Assembly: GCF_946151065.1 (NCBI RefSeq)
Contig: NZ_CAMGZA010000001.1
Location: forward strand, 62,001-126,000
DNA: 64,000 bases
Direction of reading: 5' to 3'
Source: Microbacterium sp. Marseille-Q6965
GTDB lineage: Bacteria; Actinomycetota; Actinomycetes; Actinomycetales; Microbacteriaceae
In this document: piece by piece, positions 7,894 through 16,513 of the stretch
Layout of the letters: each line of letters opens with the position of its first letter
Numbering within the stretch: position 1 is the first letter of the stretch
Program-made: the position numbers and the translations under genes
Notes under the pieces: generated by a model
The model's input: only the letters and a program-made list of their open reading frames with translations
What the model was told of the DNA's origin: nothing
Databases searched by the model: none

Positions 7894-9009
7894 CTAGGCG
7901 GGGGTAGGGACGGGCCTGTCCTGCTGGTGCGTCAGCTCGACCGTCCGCCGCACGACCGCCGAGAGCTCGCCCGTCTCCCGCAGGAAGCGGCGCTGCAGGT
8001 CGGCTCCGGTGCCGTCCCGGAAGACCCGTTCGACGAACGCCTCGACGGCGCCCAGATCCCCGGATCGTGTCAGAGACGCCCGCACATGATCCACGAGAGC
8101 GTCGACGACGGCCCGCGCGGGCTCCGAGCGGCCCGAGACCGGATGCACCAGCTGCTCCCGCACGCCGCACAGGGCGGCCTTCCATGTGGCCAGCCGCAGC
8201 AGCGCCGTGGGCGCCGCGGTGGGCGGTGTGCCGGCCCGCCACTCCGCCGCGGCCGTGTCGACCAGCCCACGGGTCAGGGCCGCGATCCCCGCGGCGTCCT
8301 CGGCGCGCAGACACGTGTCGGAGACCCGGACTTCGACGGTCGGGTGGTTGTGCGAGAGGCGCGCGTCGAAGTACAGCATGCCGCTGTCGAGGATCACCCC
8401 GGACGCCAGCAGCTGCTCTTCGAACGCGTCGTACGCCTCGACCGACCCGAAGACGTCGATGGGCCCGGCGCACGGCCATTCGCGCCAGGCGATGGCGCGG
8501 TGGCTCGCGTGCCCGGTGTCCTCACCATCCGCGAACGGCGAGTTCGCGCCCAGCGCGATCAGGACCGGCAGCCAGTCACGGATGCGGTCCAGGACGGCCA
8601 CGCCCTCCTCACGTGAGGAGATCGACACGTGCGTGTGCATTCCGAACGCGAGGCACTCGCGCGCGAGCACGCCGTAGCGGCGCATCATCTTCGCGTACCG
8701 CGGCTTCCGCGTCGCGTGCGGGTGAGCCGTCAGCGGGGACGTCGCCACGGCGGCGGTTCGCGCGCCAACCAACGCCGCCCGTGCGTCGGCATATCGGCGG
8801 CCGGCGCGGATCTGCTCGGTGAGAGAGTCCAGCGAGGAGTGCGGCGAGGTGATGACCTCGATCATCTCCTGCTGCATCTCGGCTTCCATGCCGATGCCGC
8901 CGCCGTCACCGGCTTCGTGAAGGGCGAGCACCTGCGCCGCGAGGGGGAGAGGTGACCCGGTCTCCCCGTCGACCAGCAGCAGCTCCTCCTCCACCCCGAA
9001 AGTTCGCAT
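7894..9009 (-). CDS. ybdK: YbdK-type carboxylate-amine ligase (glutamate-cysteine ligase 2 family)
   Basis: A 371-residue ATP-dependent ligase of the GCS2 family that joins a glutamate-like carboxylate to an amine; E. coli YbdK has only weak gamma-glutamylcysteine synthetase activity. Visible hallmarks are the start GVEEELLLVD, the acidic EMQQEMIEVITSPH (metal and glutamate site, about 44-58), FGMHTHVSI near 122, and HPTVEVRVSDTCL near 233. Length is typical. The ATG at 9009 gives the canonical MRTFGVEEE start and lies 5 bases after GATACT. It is divergent from an amidotransferase gene at 9161, which suggests that both could act on the same small peptide. Thiol synthesis is not implied, since actinobacteria generally use mycothiol. 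Confidence 0.88.
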   Translation of the reverse strand: MRTFGVEEELLLVDGETGSPLPLAAQVLALHEAGDGGGIGMEAEMQQEMIEVITSPHSSLDSLTEQIRAGRRYADARAALVGARTAAVATSPLTAHPHATRKPRYAKMMRRYGVLARECLAFGMHTHVSISSREEGVAVLDRIRDWLPVLIALGANSPFADGEDTGHASHRAIAWREWPCAGPIDVFGSVEAYDAFEEQLLASGVILDSGMLYFDARLSHNHPTVEVRVSDTCLRAEDAAGIAALTRGLVDTAAAEWRAGTPPTAAPTALLRLATWKAALCGVREQLVHPVSGRSEPARAVVDALVDHVRASLTRSGDLGAVEAFVERVFRDGTGADLQRRFLRETGELSAVVRRTVELTHQQDRPVPTPA

Positions 9010-9014
9010 GGTTC

Positions 9015-9020
9015 AGTATC
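9015..9020 (-). promoter_or_regulatory. Candidate -10 box for the YbdK-type gene
   Basis: On the minus strand GATACT is followed by GAACC and the ATG at 9009. There is no ribosome-binding site, which fits a leaderless transcript. Confidence 0.5.
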
Positions 9021-9160
9021 GGCACACGCCGGCCGATTCCGCACCGGGTTGCGTTCCGCGCCTGGCGCATATAGCGCCGCGAGCGGCGGGGAGCTTGTCA
9101 AGGGGGCGCCGCGCACCGAGCGGACGACGAGAGTGGGCGGATGGAGGAGGGCTGAGGACC

Positions 9161-10939
9161 ATGTGCGGCATAGCGGGCGAGATCCGGTTCGACGGCGACC
9201 GCGCGGACGTCTCAGCGGTTCGGGCGATGACCGCGTGCATGGCCGATCGCGGCCCCGATGGGGAGGGGATGTGGAGCGACGGCTGGGCGGCACTCGGCCA
9301 TCGCCGGCTTCGCATCATCGACCTCAGCGACGCCGCGGCGCAGCCGATGACGGACGACGACTCGGGCCTGGTGTTGGTCTTTAACGGCTGCATCTACAAC
9401 CACGAGCAGTTGCGCGCCGAGCTGTCGAACGCGCACCGGTTCCACTCGCACAGCGACACCGAAGTGGTGCTCGCGGCGTACAAGCGGTGGGGGACGGAGT
9501 GCGTTGCGCACTTCGTGGGCATGTTCGCCTTCGTGATCGTCGATCCCGTGCGGCGACGGGTGGTGCTCGCACGAGACCGGCTCGGCATCAAGCCGCTCTA
9601 CCTGTCGAAGACGCGCACTCGCCTCCGCTTCGCCTCCACACTGCCGGCGCTGCTCGCCGGCGGAGACGTCGATACCGGCATCGACCCGGTGGCGCTGCAC
9701 CACTTCCTCAGCTGGCACTCCATCGTCCCGGCGCCGCGCACCATCCTGTCCGGCGTACGGAAGCTGCCGCCCGCCACGGTGCGCGTCATCGACGCGTCGG
9801 GCACCTCGACGGACCGCACCTACTGGCGACCGGACTACGCCCGCAGCGACGAGCGCTCGGGGTGGTCGCAGGAGGACTGGCTGCAGGCGGTGCACGAATC
9901 GTTGTCCACGGCGGTGCGGCGCCGCCTCGTCTCCGATGTCCCGGTGGGCGTGCTGCTCTCGGGGGGACTCGACTCGAGCCTGATCGTCGCCCTGCTCGCG
10001 GAGGCGGGCCGGGAGCGGATCCCGACGTTCAGCATCGGCTTCGAAAGCGGAGAGGGGGGTGAGGGGGACGAGTTCGTGTACTCGGACGCCGTCGCCGACC
10101 GCTTCGGTACCGACCACCACCGCCTCCGGGTGGCCGACGCCGACATGGCCGATGTGGTGCCGCGAACCGTCGACGCGATGACCGAACCGATGGGGACCCA
10201 GGACGTGCCGGCCTTCTATCTGCTGTCCCGGGTCGTCGCCGAGCACGTGAAGGTCGTCCAGACGGGCCAGGGCGCCGATGAGGTCTTCGCCGGGTACGCC
10301 TACCACCGCAACGCGGCGGCGGCGGCGGAGGAGGTCGTGGACGGCTTCAGCTCGGCGTTCGCCGATCGCGCTCATGCCGAGATGGTCGCCGTGCTCGAGC
10401 CCGACTGGCTCTGCGACCGCGACGTGAGCCGAGAGCTGCTCGCGCAACGGCTCACCGAGCCCGGCGCCGATACGCCCGTCGATGCCGTGCTGCGCCTCGA
10501 CACGCACCTGCTGATGCCGGACGACCCGGTGAAGAGGGTGGACAGCATGAGCATGGCCTTCGGGTTGGAGGCGCGCGTGCCCTTCCTGGACCAGGACTTC
10601 GTCGCGCTCGCCGCGTCGTGCCCGCCGGAGCTCAAGGTGCGGGGCGGGGGCAAGGGCCTGCTGAAACAGTTGGGGCGCCGGCTCCTGCCCACACAGGTCG
10701 TCGATCGCCCGAAGGGGTACTTCCCCGTGCCGGTGCTGCGGCATCTGGAGGGTGCGGTGCTGGGCCTCGTGACCGAGACCCTGACATCACCCGAGAGTCG
10801 TCGCCGCGGGCTGTTCCGCCGGGACTACGTCGACACGCTGCTGCGCGAGCCGAACGCCCGCTTCACCCCCGTGAACGGGAACGTGCTGTGGCAGCTCGCG
10901 GTGCTCGAGCTGTGGCTGCAGCGCCACGGCATCACCTGA
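9161..10939 (+). CDS. N-acetylglutaminylglutamine-type amidotransferase (asparagine synthase family)
   Basis: A 592-residue class II glutamine amidotransferase fused to an asparagine-synthase domain. Cys2 (MCGIAGEIRF) is the glutaminase nucleophile after Met removal; RGPDGEG, GHRRLRIIDLS and FNGCIYNHEQL follow. The synthetase domain has the ATP-binding PP-loop LLSGGLDSSLI near residue 270 and VDSMSMAFGLEARVPFLD near 465. The sequence matches my memory of the N-acetylglutaminylglutamine amidotransferase subgroup (CMADRGPDG, KLPPATVRVID) better than general AsnB. That enzyme makes an osmoprotective dipeptide amide. Start ATG at 9161 with a GGAGGAGGG/GAGG purine stretch upstream. No N-acetyltransferase/ATP-grasp partner is adjacent; a YbdK-type ligase is divergent instead. 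Subgroup assignment is likely but not proven. Confidence 0.85.
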   Translation: MCGIAGEIRFDGDRADVSAVRAMTACMADRGPDGEGMWSDGWAALGHRRLRIIDLSDAAAQPMTDDDSGLVLVFNGCIYNHEQLRAELSNAHRFHSHSDTEVVLAAYKRWGTECVAHFVGMFAFVIVDPVRRRVVLARDRLGIKPLYLSKTRTRLRFASTLPALLAGGDVDTGIDPVALHHFLSWHSIVPAPRTILSGVRKLPPATVRVIDASGTSTDRTYWRPDYARSDERSGWSQEDWLQAVHESLSTAVRRRLVSDVPVGVLLSGGLDSSLIVALLAEAGRERIPTFSIGFESGEGGEGDEFVYSDAVADRFGTDHHRLRVADADMADVVPRTVDAMTEPMGTQDVPAFYLLSRVVAEHVKVVQTGQGADEVFAGYAYHRNAAAAAEEVVDGFSSAFADRAHAEMVAVLEPDWLCDRDVSRELLAQRLTEPGADTPVDAVLRLDTHLLMPDDPVKRVDSMSMAFGLEARVPFLDQDFVALAASCPPELKVRGGGKGLLKQLGRRLLPTQVVDRPKGYFPVPVLRHLEGAVLGLVTETLTSPESRRRGLFRRDYVDTLLREPNARFTPVNGNVLWQLAVLELWLQRHGIT

Positions 10940-10973
10940 GCCGCGGCGGGGATCGCCACCACCGGCACGGGGC

Positions 10974-12146
10974 TCAGGTGCGACGTGCGCCGGGGTCGCG
11001 GTCCACGATCGGAACCGACTGCGTGAACAGGCTGGCGCGCTCCTCGGCCGCATCGCTGCCGCTGAACAGCGCGCTCGCCGCGCCCCCGTCCGCGGTGGGC
11101 TCCACCGCGGCGGGGGGCGCCGTGGTCGTCATCATCACCCGCTGCACCGGCAGGCCGTTGGGGTCGTTCTCCTGCACCCAGGTGACCATCGCCTCGCGGA
11201 CGATGCAGCGCAGGTCGAACAGCGTCGGGGCGTCGCGCGCCGTGACGAGGATCCGCACCCGCACGAGGCCCCCCGTTGCCTCGGTCACCTGCAACACGGA
11301 GGCCCGCCCGTCCCACAGGGGCGTGTCGGCCAAAACCCTTTCCAGGTGCGCCCTCATACCGGGCAGCGAGACGCGCCAGTCGACATCGAGCTCGACCGAG
11401 CCCAGCAGCTCCGACCCGCGCCGCGTCCAGTTCTGGAAGGGCGTCGTCGTGAAGTAGGTGCACGGCAGCACCAAGCGGCGGTCGTCCCACAGGTCCAGGA
11501 CGACGTAGCTCAGGGTGATCTCGCCGACCTTGCCCCACTCGCCTTCCACGACCACCACGTCATCGACGCGCAGCGCATCGCTGAAGACCAGTTGGATGCC
11601 GGCGAACATGTTCGCGAGCACCGACTGCGCCGCCAGGCCGGCGATCACCGAGAGGATTCCCGCCGAGGCGAGCAGGCTCGTGCCGACGACGCGCACGGCC
11701 GGGAACGTCAGCAGGACGGCGCCGATGGCGATCACGATGATGACGGCGACCGCGAGCCGTCGGAGGATGAGCGTCTGCGTGCGGATGCGGCGGGCCACCC
11801 GATTGTCGGGCACGTCGATGCGGTAGCGACCCAACAGCACATCGGTGCCGAACATCACGAGCGCGCCGAGCCACCACGCCGCCGCGATGATCGTGAGAAT
11901 GCTCATCACCTGGTTCACAAGTCCCCGACCGGAGGGCTCAGGGAAGGCGAGGGTGAAGGCCATCCAGACGGCGACGATCATGAGCAGAATGCGGAACGGC
12001 ATGCGGGCGCGTGTGATGAGCAGCCGCGGCCACTCCCGGCGTCGCGAGAAGAACCGGATTGCGAGCGCGATGAGCGCCGTGACGGCCACCGCCCCGACGA
12101 TCCACACGGCGAGGACGATGGCGAAGTACAGCCAGGGATCGAGCAT
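10974..12146 (-). CDS. Mechanosensitive ion channel of the MscS family
   Basis: A 390-residue inner-membrane channel that would open on hypo-osmotic swelling. Hydrophobic helices lie at about 5-32, 50-70, 83-105, 127-150 and 158-190. The last holds the pore helix with the family motif GLAAQSVLANMFAGIQLVFS. It is followed by the beta domain (DDVVVVEGEWGKVGEI, then LPCTYFTTTPFQNW) and an alpha/beta domain. The C-terminal 50 residues are low-complexity and cytoplasmic. The ATG at 12146 has GAGGAGG 4 bases upstream. It is convergent with the osmolyte-type amidotransferase gene (34 bases apart), so both neighbours fit osmotic stress, though they are not co-transcribed. Confidence 0.92.
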   Translation of the reverse strand: MLDPWLYFAIVLAVWIVGAVAVTALIALAIRFFSRRREWPRLLITRARMPFRILLMIVAVWMAFTLAFPEPSGRGLVNQVMSILTIIAAAWWLGALVMFGTDVLLGRYRIDVPDNRVARRIRTQTLILRRLAVAVIIVIAIGAVLLTFPAVRVVGTSLLASAGILSVIAGLAAQSVLANMFAGIQLVFSDALRVDDVVVVEGEWGKVGEITLSYVVLDLWDDRRLVLPCTYFTTTPFQNWTRRGSELLGSVELDVDWRVSLPGMRAHLERVLADTPLWDGRASVLQVTEATGGLVRVRILVTARDAPTLFDLRCIVREAMVTWVQENDPNGLPVQRVMMTTTAPPAAVEPTADGGAASALFSGSDAAEERASLFTQSVPIVDRDPGARRT

Positions 12147-12371
12147 GAACCTCCTCAGCGGTCGGGCAGGTCCACACGGTAGCGCCGCGGCTCACCCGTC
12201 CCGCAAGCGCTTGTCACGCCCCCTCGAGCGCGGTAAGGCGGGCCGGGGATCGTCACGCGCACGGGCCTCGGGTGCGCGCTAGTGCGTCGAGGCGCCGCGC
12301 GCAAGGCCACGCGTCGCGCCGTTCGCCCTCGCTACCCTCGTGCCACCGGTCCAGACGAAGGGATCCTTCCG

Positions 12372-12908
12372 ATGAACGACACGTCCACCACTCGCCACGA
12401 CTCGGCCCTCCACCGGGCCAAGCACCCGCGCACCCCGCTCGCGGGGCCCTATGGCCACCCGTTCCATGCCATGCTCATCACGATCCCGATCGGCGCATGG
12501 ACGGCCAGCATCGTCTTCGACATCCTCGCGCTCGTCACCGACGACGAGTCGTTCGCCGTGGGCGCGACGTGGCTCATCGGCATCGGCCTGGTCGGGGCGG
12601 TCCTGGCGGCCGTGTTCGGTCTGCTCGACCTGTCGAACCTCGCCGCCGGGACGAAGGCCCGTCGCACCGGCCTCGCGCACCTCGCGCTGAACACCGCGGC
12701 GATGGTGTTGTTCCTGGTCAGCCTGCTGATCCGGCTCGGCGAGCCCGAGGAGCCCAGCGTATGGGGCTTCGTCGTCAGCGTCATCGCGTTCCTGATCGTC
12801 GGTGCGTCCGGGTTCCTGGGCGGCGAGCTGGCGTACCGCTTCGGGGTGCGCGTGGCCGACGAGGGCACCCAGGCGCGGGCGTACGAGGGGGCGGGGCGCA
12901 GGGGCTGA
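12372..12908 (+). CDS. DUF2231 family membrane protein
   Basis: A 178-residue protein with four transmembrane segments at about 30-52, 62-85, 95-115 and 125-148. The motif GPYGHPFHAMLITIPIGAW near the first helix is typical of DUF2231 proteins, predicted haem- or redox-related membrane proteins of unknown function. The ATG at 12372 is chosen over an upstream GTG because the earlier residues are Arg-rich and unlike the family. It is followed after 4 bases by an SDR gene and the two are probably co-transcribed. Confidence 0.8.
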   Translation: MNDTSTTRHDSALHRAKHPRTPLAGPYGHPFHAMLITIPIGAWTASIVFDILALVTDDESFAVGATWLIGIGLVGAVLAAVFGLLDLSNLAAGTKARRTGLAHLALNTAAMVLFLVSLLIRLGEPEEPSVWGFVVSVIAFLIVGASGFLGGELAYRFGVRVADEGTQARAYEGAGRRG

Positions 12909-12912
12909 GCTC

Positions 12913-13827
12913 ATGCGAAGGCACAGCATCGGCCGCGACAGCGTGGTCGTCGTCATGGGGGCATCGAGCGGTATCGGCCGCGCCGCGGCGCACGCGTTCG
13001 CGCGCCGCGGCGCCCGGCTCGTCCTCGCGGCGCGCAGCTCGTCGAGCCTGGACGACGTGGCGGGGGAGTGCCGGGCCCGCGGAGCGGCCCGGGTGACGAC
13101 CGCACCGCTCGACATCACGGACGCGGACGCGGTGGCTGACATGATCGCAGCGACCGAAAGGGCGTACGGCGGCATCGATGTCTGGGTATCGGCGTCCTCC
13201 GTGTACGGATTCTCGCGCTTCGAGGAATCGCCCGCACACATGGTGCGCCGCATCCTCGACGTCAACCTGATCGGCACGATGGAGGCGGCCCGGCTCGCGA
13301 TTCCCGTCCTTCGCCGCCGTCGCGGCGTGATGATCCTCGTCGGCTCGGTCTTCTCCGAGCTCGCCGCGCCGTATGTCGTCCCGTACGTCACGAGCAAGCA
13401 CGGCATCGCCGGGTTCGCCAAGGGGCTGCGGCTCGAGCTGCGGGGCCAGGTCGACGTCTGCACCGTGATGCCGGCGACGATCGACACGCCGATCCACCAG
13501 CACGCCGCCAATCACACGGGCCGGAAGATCCGGCCGCTTCCTCCGGTCGTCGCACCGGAGCGCGTGGCCAGGGCGATCGTCCGGCTCTCGCGGCGTCCAC
13601 GCCGCAACAGGGTCGTCGGGCGCGCTCAGGGGGTGATGGTGCCGATCCGGCGGGTGTTGCCGGGCGTCGTCGACGCCTTCACGGCGCGGTACATGGAACT
13701 CGTCGGCATCCGCCGGTCCCCGCAGCCGCCGCATGACGGCACGCTTCACGTGCCGGACCCGCCGTCGAACACCGTCGAGGGCGGCTGGCGGGTGTGGCGT
13801 CGGCTGTGGCGCGGGCGCCGGAGCTGA
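12913..13827 (+). CDS. SDR family oxidoreductase with C-terminal extension
   Basis: A 304-residue short-chain dehydrogenase with GASSGIG near residue 16 for NAD(P) binding, LDITD, the serine in LVGSVFSELAAP and the active-site motif YVTSK. The usual NNAG is replaced by VSASSVYG. After about residue 235 there is a 60-residue extension including VVGRAQGVMVPIRRVLPG, typical of the SDRs that actinobacteria carry near DUF2231 and antiporter genes. Start ATG at 12913, four bases after the DUF2231 stop. The substrate is unknown. Confidence 0.85.
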   Translation: MRRHSIGRDSVVVVMGASSGIGRAAAHAFARRGARLVLAARSSSSLDDVAGECRARGAARVTTAPLDITDADAVADMIAATERAYGGIDVWVSASSVYGFSRFEESPAHMVRRILDVNLIGTMEAARLAIPVLRRRRGVMILVGSVFSELAAPYVVPYVTSKHGIAGFAKGLRLELRGQVDVCTVMPATIDTPIHQHAANHTGRKIRPLPPVVAPERVARAIVRLSRRPRRNRVVGRAQGVMVPIRRVLPGVVDAFTARYMELVGIRRSPQPPHDGTLHVPDPPSNTVEGGWRVWRRLWRGRRS

Positions 13828-13866
13828 CTCATGCGCCGATGACGGCCCCTCGAGAGGACGAAGCGA

Positions 13867-14578
13867 ATGTGGCCGGACCCGGTTGCGCTGCTGTACGTCG
13901 CGGCGAGCGTCGCGACGCTGTTCGCGGCGTTCCTGCCGCGCCTGCTCGGCAGAGTGCCGGTGTCCATGCCGATGGTGTTCGTCGGGGGCCGGCATGGCTG
14001 CTTTTGCGCTCTTTCCCGACCTGCCCGACCCTGCGTACGGCGCTGCGGAGCTCGCTGAGGGATACGGGTTCGTCGCCGTTTTCATCTGTGCCTGTACGAT
14101 CCGCGCCGGGGAGCACGCCCACGGTCTGCATTCCGTGTTGCACACGTTCGTGGAACAGGTCGAGCGTCTGCTCACCGTCGCGGTCCTCCTCCTGCTCGGC
14201 GGCGCCGTGGCGCGCGGACTCTTCGACGCGCTCACGCCGCTGGACATCGTCTTCGCGGCGGGGTTGCTGCTCATCCTCCGGCCCCTCGCCGGATGGGTGG
14301 CGTTGACGCCGGGCAAGACGGGGCCGCGGGAGCGCGGGGCGATCGCCTTCTTCGGGGTGCGCGGAGTGGGTTCGCTCTTCTACATCGCCTACGCCCTCGA
14401 GAACGGCGACTTCGCGCAGGCCGACCGTCTCTGGGCGATCGCTTCCCTGGTGGTGATCGGGTCGGTGCTGGTTCACGGCATCGCGGCGACACCCGCGATG
14501 ACCCTGCTCGACAGAGCGCGGCGGCGCCGCGCCCTTCGGCGCGGGGACCCTTCCGCCGAGGTGGACACTCCCGTCTGA
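13867..14578 (+). pseudogene. Decayed Na+/H+ antiporter (CPA1/NhaP-like) with frameshift and internal deletion
   Basis: The 5' part from the ATG at 13867 encodes a clear antiporter N-terminus (MWPDPVALLYVAASVATL, then VPVSMPMVFVGG) and then leaves frame near 13984-13994. A second frame continues the homology (GMAAFALFPDLPDP) and joins, around 14028-14038, straight to the family's C-terminal half (YGAAELAEGYGFVAVF, RTGPRERGAIAFFGVRG-like). The segment between, roughly 230 residues in intact homologues by memory and including the central ion-binding helices, is missing. Only about 237 codons remain, in two frames, so a working transporter is not possible. The frameshift alone could be a sequencing error; the deletion could not. 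Confidence 0.75.
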
Positions 14579-14719
14579 TGAATCGCGTCTGGTGCGTATA
14601 CCGCCGGTCGTGACGGCGCGCAAGCCCGTGGGCACGGAGTGCGCCCGCGCATAGTGTCGGGTTGCCCTGACGCGCCCCGTTGCCGGAGCGTCATGTCGGT
14701 TCGAGCAGGGAGTGCCTGA

Positions 14720-16483
14720 ATGAGCACGACGGAGTCCCGCACGCAGTCGTCCCCGACGCCGCCGCCCACGCTACCGCCCCGACAAGCCGCCCTGCTCGCG
14801 GCGTCGCGGGTGGAGCAGAAGGGCAACATCGTCGTCCGCTGGGTGACTTCCACCGACCACAAGACGATCGGGTACATGTACCTGATCGCGTCGCTGCTCT
14901 TCTTCCTGCTCGGGGGAGTGCTCGCCCTCGTGATCCGCGCCGAGCTGTTCGCGCCGGGCATGCAGATCATGCCGACCAAGGAGCAGTACAACCAGCTGTT
15001 CACCATGCACGGCACGATCATGCTGCTGATGTTCGCCACGCCCCTGTTCGCGGGGTTCGCCAACGTCATCATGCCCCTGCAGATCGGCGCCCCGGATGTG
15101 GCGTTCCCGCGGCTGAACGCCTTCTCCTTCTGGTTGTTCTTCTTCGGTTCGTGCATCGCCGTCTCGGGATTCCTCACGCCCCAGGGTGCCGCGTCGTTCG
15201 GGTGGACGGCGTATCACCCGCTCTCCAACGAGACCTTCACACCCGGCGTCGGGGGCGACCTGTGGATGCTGGGCCTGGGCATCTCGGGCTTCGGCACGAT
15301 CTTCGGTGCGGTGAACTTCATCACGACGATCATCACGATGCGCGCCCCCGGCATGACGATGTGGCGCATGCCGATCTTCACGTGGAACACGCTCATCACC
15401 GGAATCCTTGTGCTGATCGCCTTCCCCGTCCTCGCCGCGGCACTGTTCGGGGCTGCGGCCGACCGCATCCTCGGCTCTCACATCTACGACCCGGCCAACG
15501 GGGGCGTGCTGCTGTGGCAGCACCTGTTCTGGTTCTTCGGCCACCCCGAGGTCTACGTGATCGCGTTGCCCTTCTTCGGCATCGTCTCGGAGATCTTCCC
15601 CGTGTTCAGCCGCAAGCCGATCTTCGGCTACAAATCGCTCGTGTACGCCACGATCGCCATCGCGGCATACTCGGTATCGGTCTGGGCCCACCACATGTTC
15701 ACGACCGGCGCGGTGCTGCTGCCCTTCTTCTCCCTCATGACGATGCTCATCGCGGTGCCCACGGGCGTGAAGATCTTCAACTGGATCGGCACGATGTGGC
15801 GCGGCTCGGTGACGTTCGAGACCCCGATGGTGTTCGCGCTCGGCTTCCTCATCTCGTTCGTCTTCGGCGGCCTGACGGGGATCATCCTGGCCTCGCCGCC
15901 GCTGGACTTCCACGTGCACGACTCGTACTTCGTCGTGGCGCACTTCCACTACGTGGTCTTCGGCACCGTGGTGTTCGCGATGTTCGCCGGCTTCTACTTC
16001 TGGTGGCCCAAGTTCACCGGGCGGATGCTCAACGAGCGCCTCGGGTACGTGCACTTCTGGATGCTGTTCATCGGCTTCCACATGACCTTCCTCATCCACC
16101 ACTGGCTCGGCGTCGACGGCATGCCGCGTCGCTACGCCGACTACGCGGAACAGGATCAGTTCACGTGGATGAACCAGCTGTCGACGGTCGGCGCGCTTCT
16201 GCTGGGCGCGTCGATGATCCCGTTCTTCCTCAACGTGTGGATCACGGCCCGTAAGGCGCCGAAGATCACGGTGGACGACCCGTGGGGCTATGGGGCCTCG
16301 CTCGAATGGGCGACGAGCTGCCCGCCGCCGCGCCACAACTTCACGTCGATCCCGCGCATCCGCAGCGAGCGCCCGGCGTTCGACCTGCATCACCCCGAGG
16401 CGCCCGTGCCGACCGGCGTCGGTCCCGCGAAGGACGCGCCCGACGCCCCGACGGTGGACACCGGCGACGGCGCGACCAAGTAG
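14720..16483 (+). CDS. ctaD: Cytochrome c oxidase subunit I (aa3-type)
   Basis: A 587-residue haem-copper oxidase core subunit with twelve membrane helices. The low-spin haem histidine is in FTMHGTIM near 90, the CuB site includes GHPEVYVI (His cross-linked to Tyr, Glu of the proton path) and WAHHMFTTG, the K-channel lysine lies in PTGVKIFNW, and the two haem histidines are in [10 protein letters not shown]. The 40-residue N-terminus is Ser/Thr/Pro-rich and cytoplasmic. It reduces oxygen to water in the respiratory chain. No subunit II, III or IV gene is nearby, so this is a stand-alone copy, probably additional to the one in the main cta locus. Start ATG at 14720. Confidence 0.96.
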   Translation: MSTTESRTQSSPTPPPTLPPRQAALLAASRVEQKGNIVVRWVTSTDHKTIGYMYLIASLLFFLLGGVLALVIRAELFAPGMQIMPTKEQYNQLFTMHGTIMLLMFATPLFAGFANVIMPLQIGAPDVAFPRLNAFSFWLFFFGSCIAVSGFLTPQGAASFGWTAYHPLSNETFTPGVGGDLWMLGLGISGFGTIFGAVNFITTIITMRAPGMTMWRMPIFTWNTLITGILVLIAFPVLAAALFGAAADRILGSHIYDPANGGVLLWQHLFWFFGHPEVYVIALPFFGIVSEIFPVFSRKPIFGYKSLVYATIAIAAYSVSVWAHHMFTTGAVLLPFFSLMTMLIAVPTGVKIFNWIGTMWRGSVTFETPMVFALGFLISFVFGGLTGIILASPPLDFHVHDSYFVVAHFHYVVFGTVVFAMFAGFYFWWPKFTGRMLNERLGYVHFWMLFIGFHMTFLIHHWLGVDGMPRRYADYAEQDQFTWMNQLSTVGALLLGASMIPFFLNVWITARKAPKITVDDPWGYGASLEWATSCPPPRHNFTSIPRIRSERPAFDLHHPEAPVPTGVGPAKDAPDAPTVDTGDGATK

Positions 16484-16513
16484 GAGAGCGCGTCGGTGCC
16501 AGCGGCGCCGAGA

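Noticed and set aside
10310-10340. A GGC/GCG triplet run inside the amidotransferase gene
   Set aside because: It encodes an alanine/glutamate stretch in frame and is ordinary low complexity for this GC content, not a repeat locus.
9212-10744. Open frame antisense to the amidotransferase (about 510 codons)
   Set aside because: Low-complexity, no motif, and fully covered by a gene with clear catalytic residues.
14771-16393. Open frame antisense to ctaD (about 540 codons)
   Set aside because: The product is a His/Arg/Glu-rich shadow of a membrane protein gene; ctaD is unmistakable.
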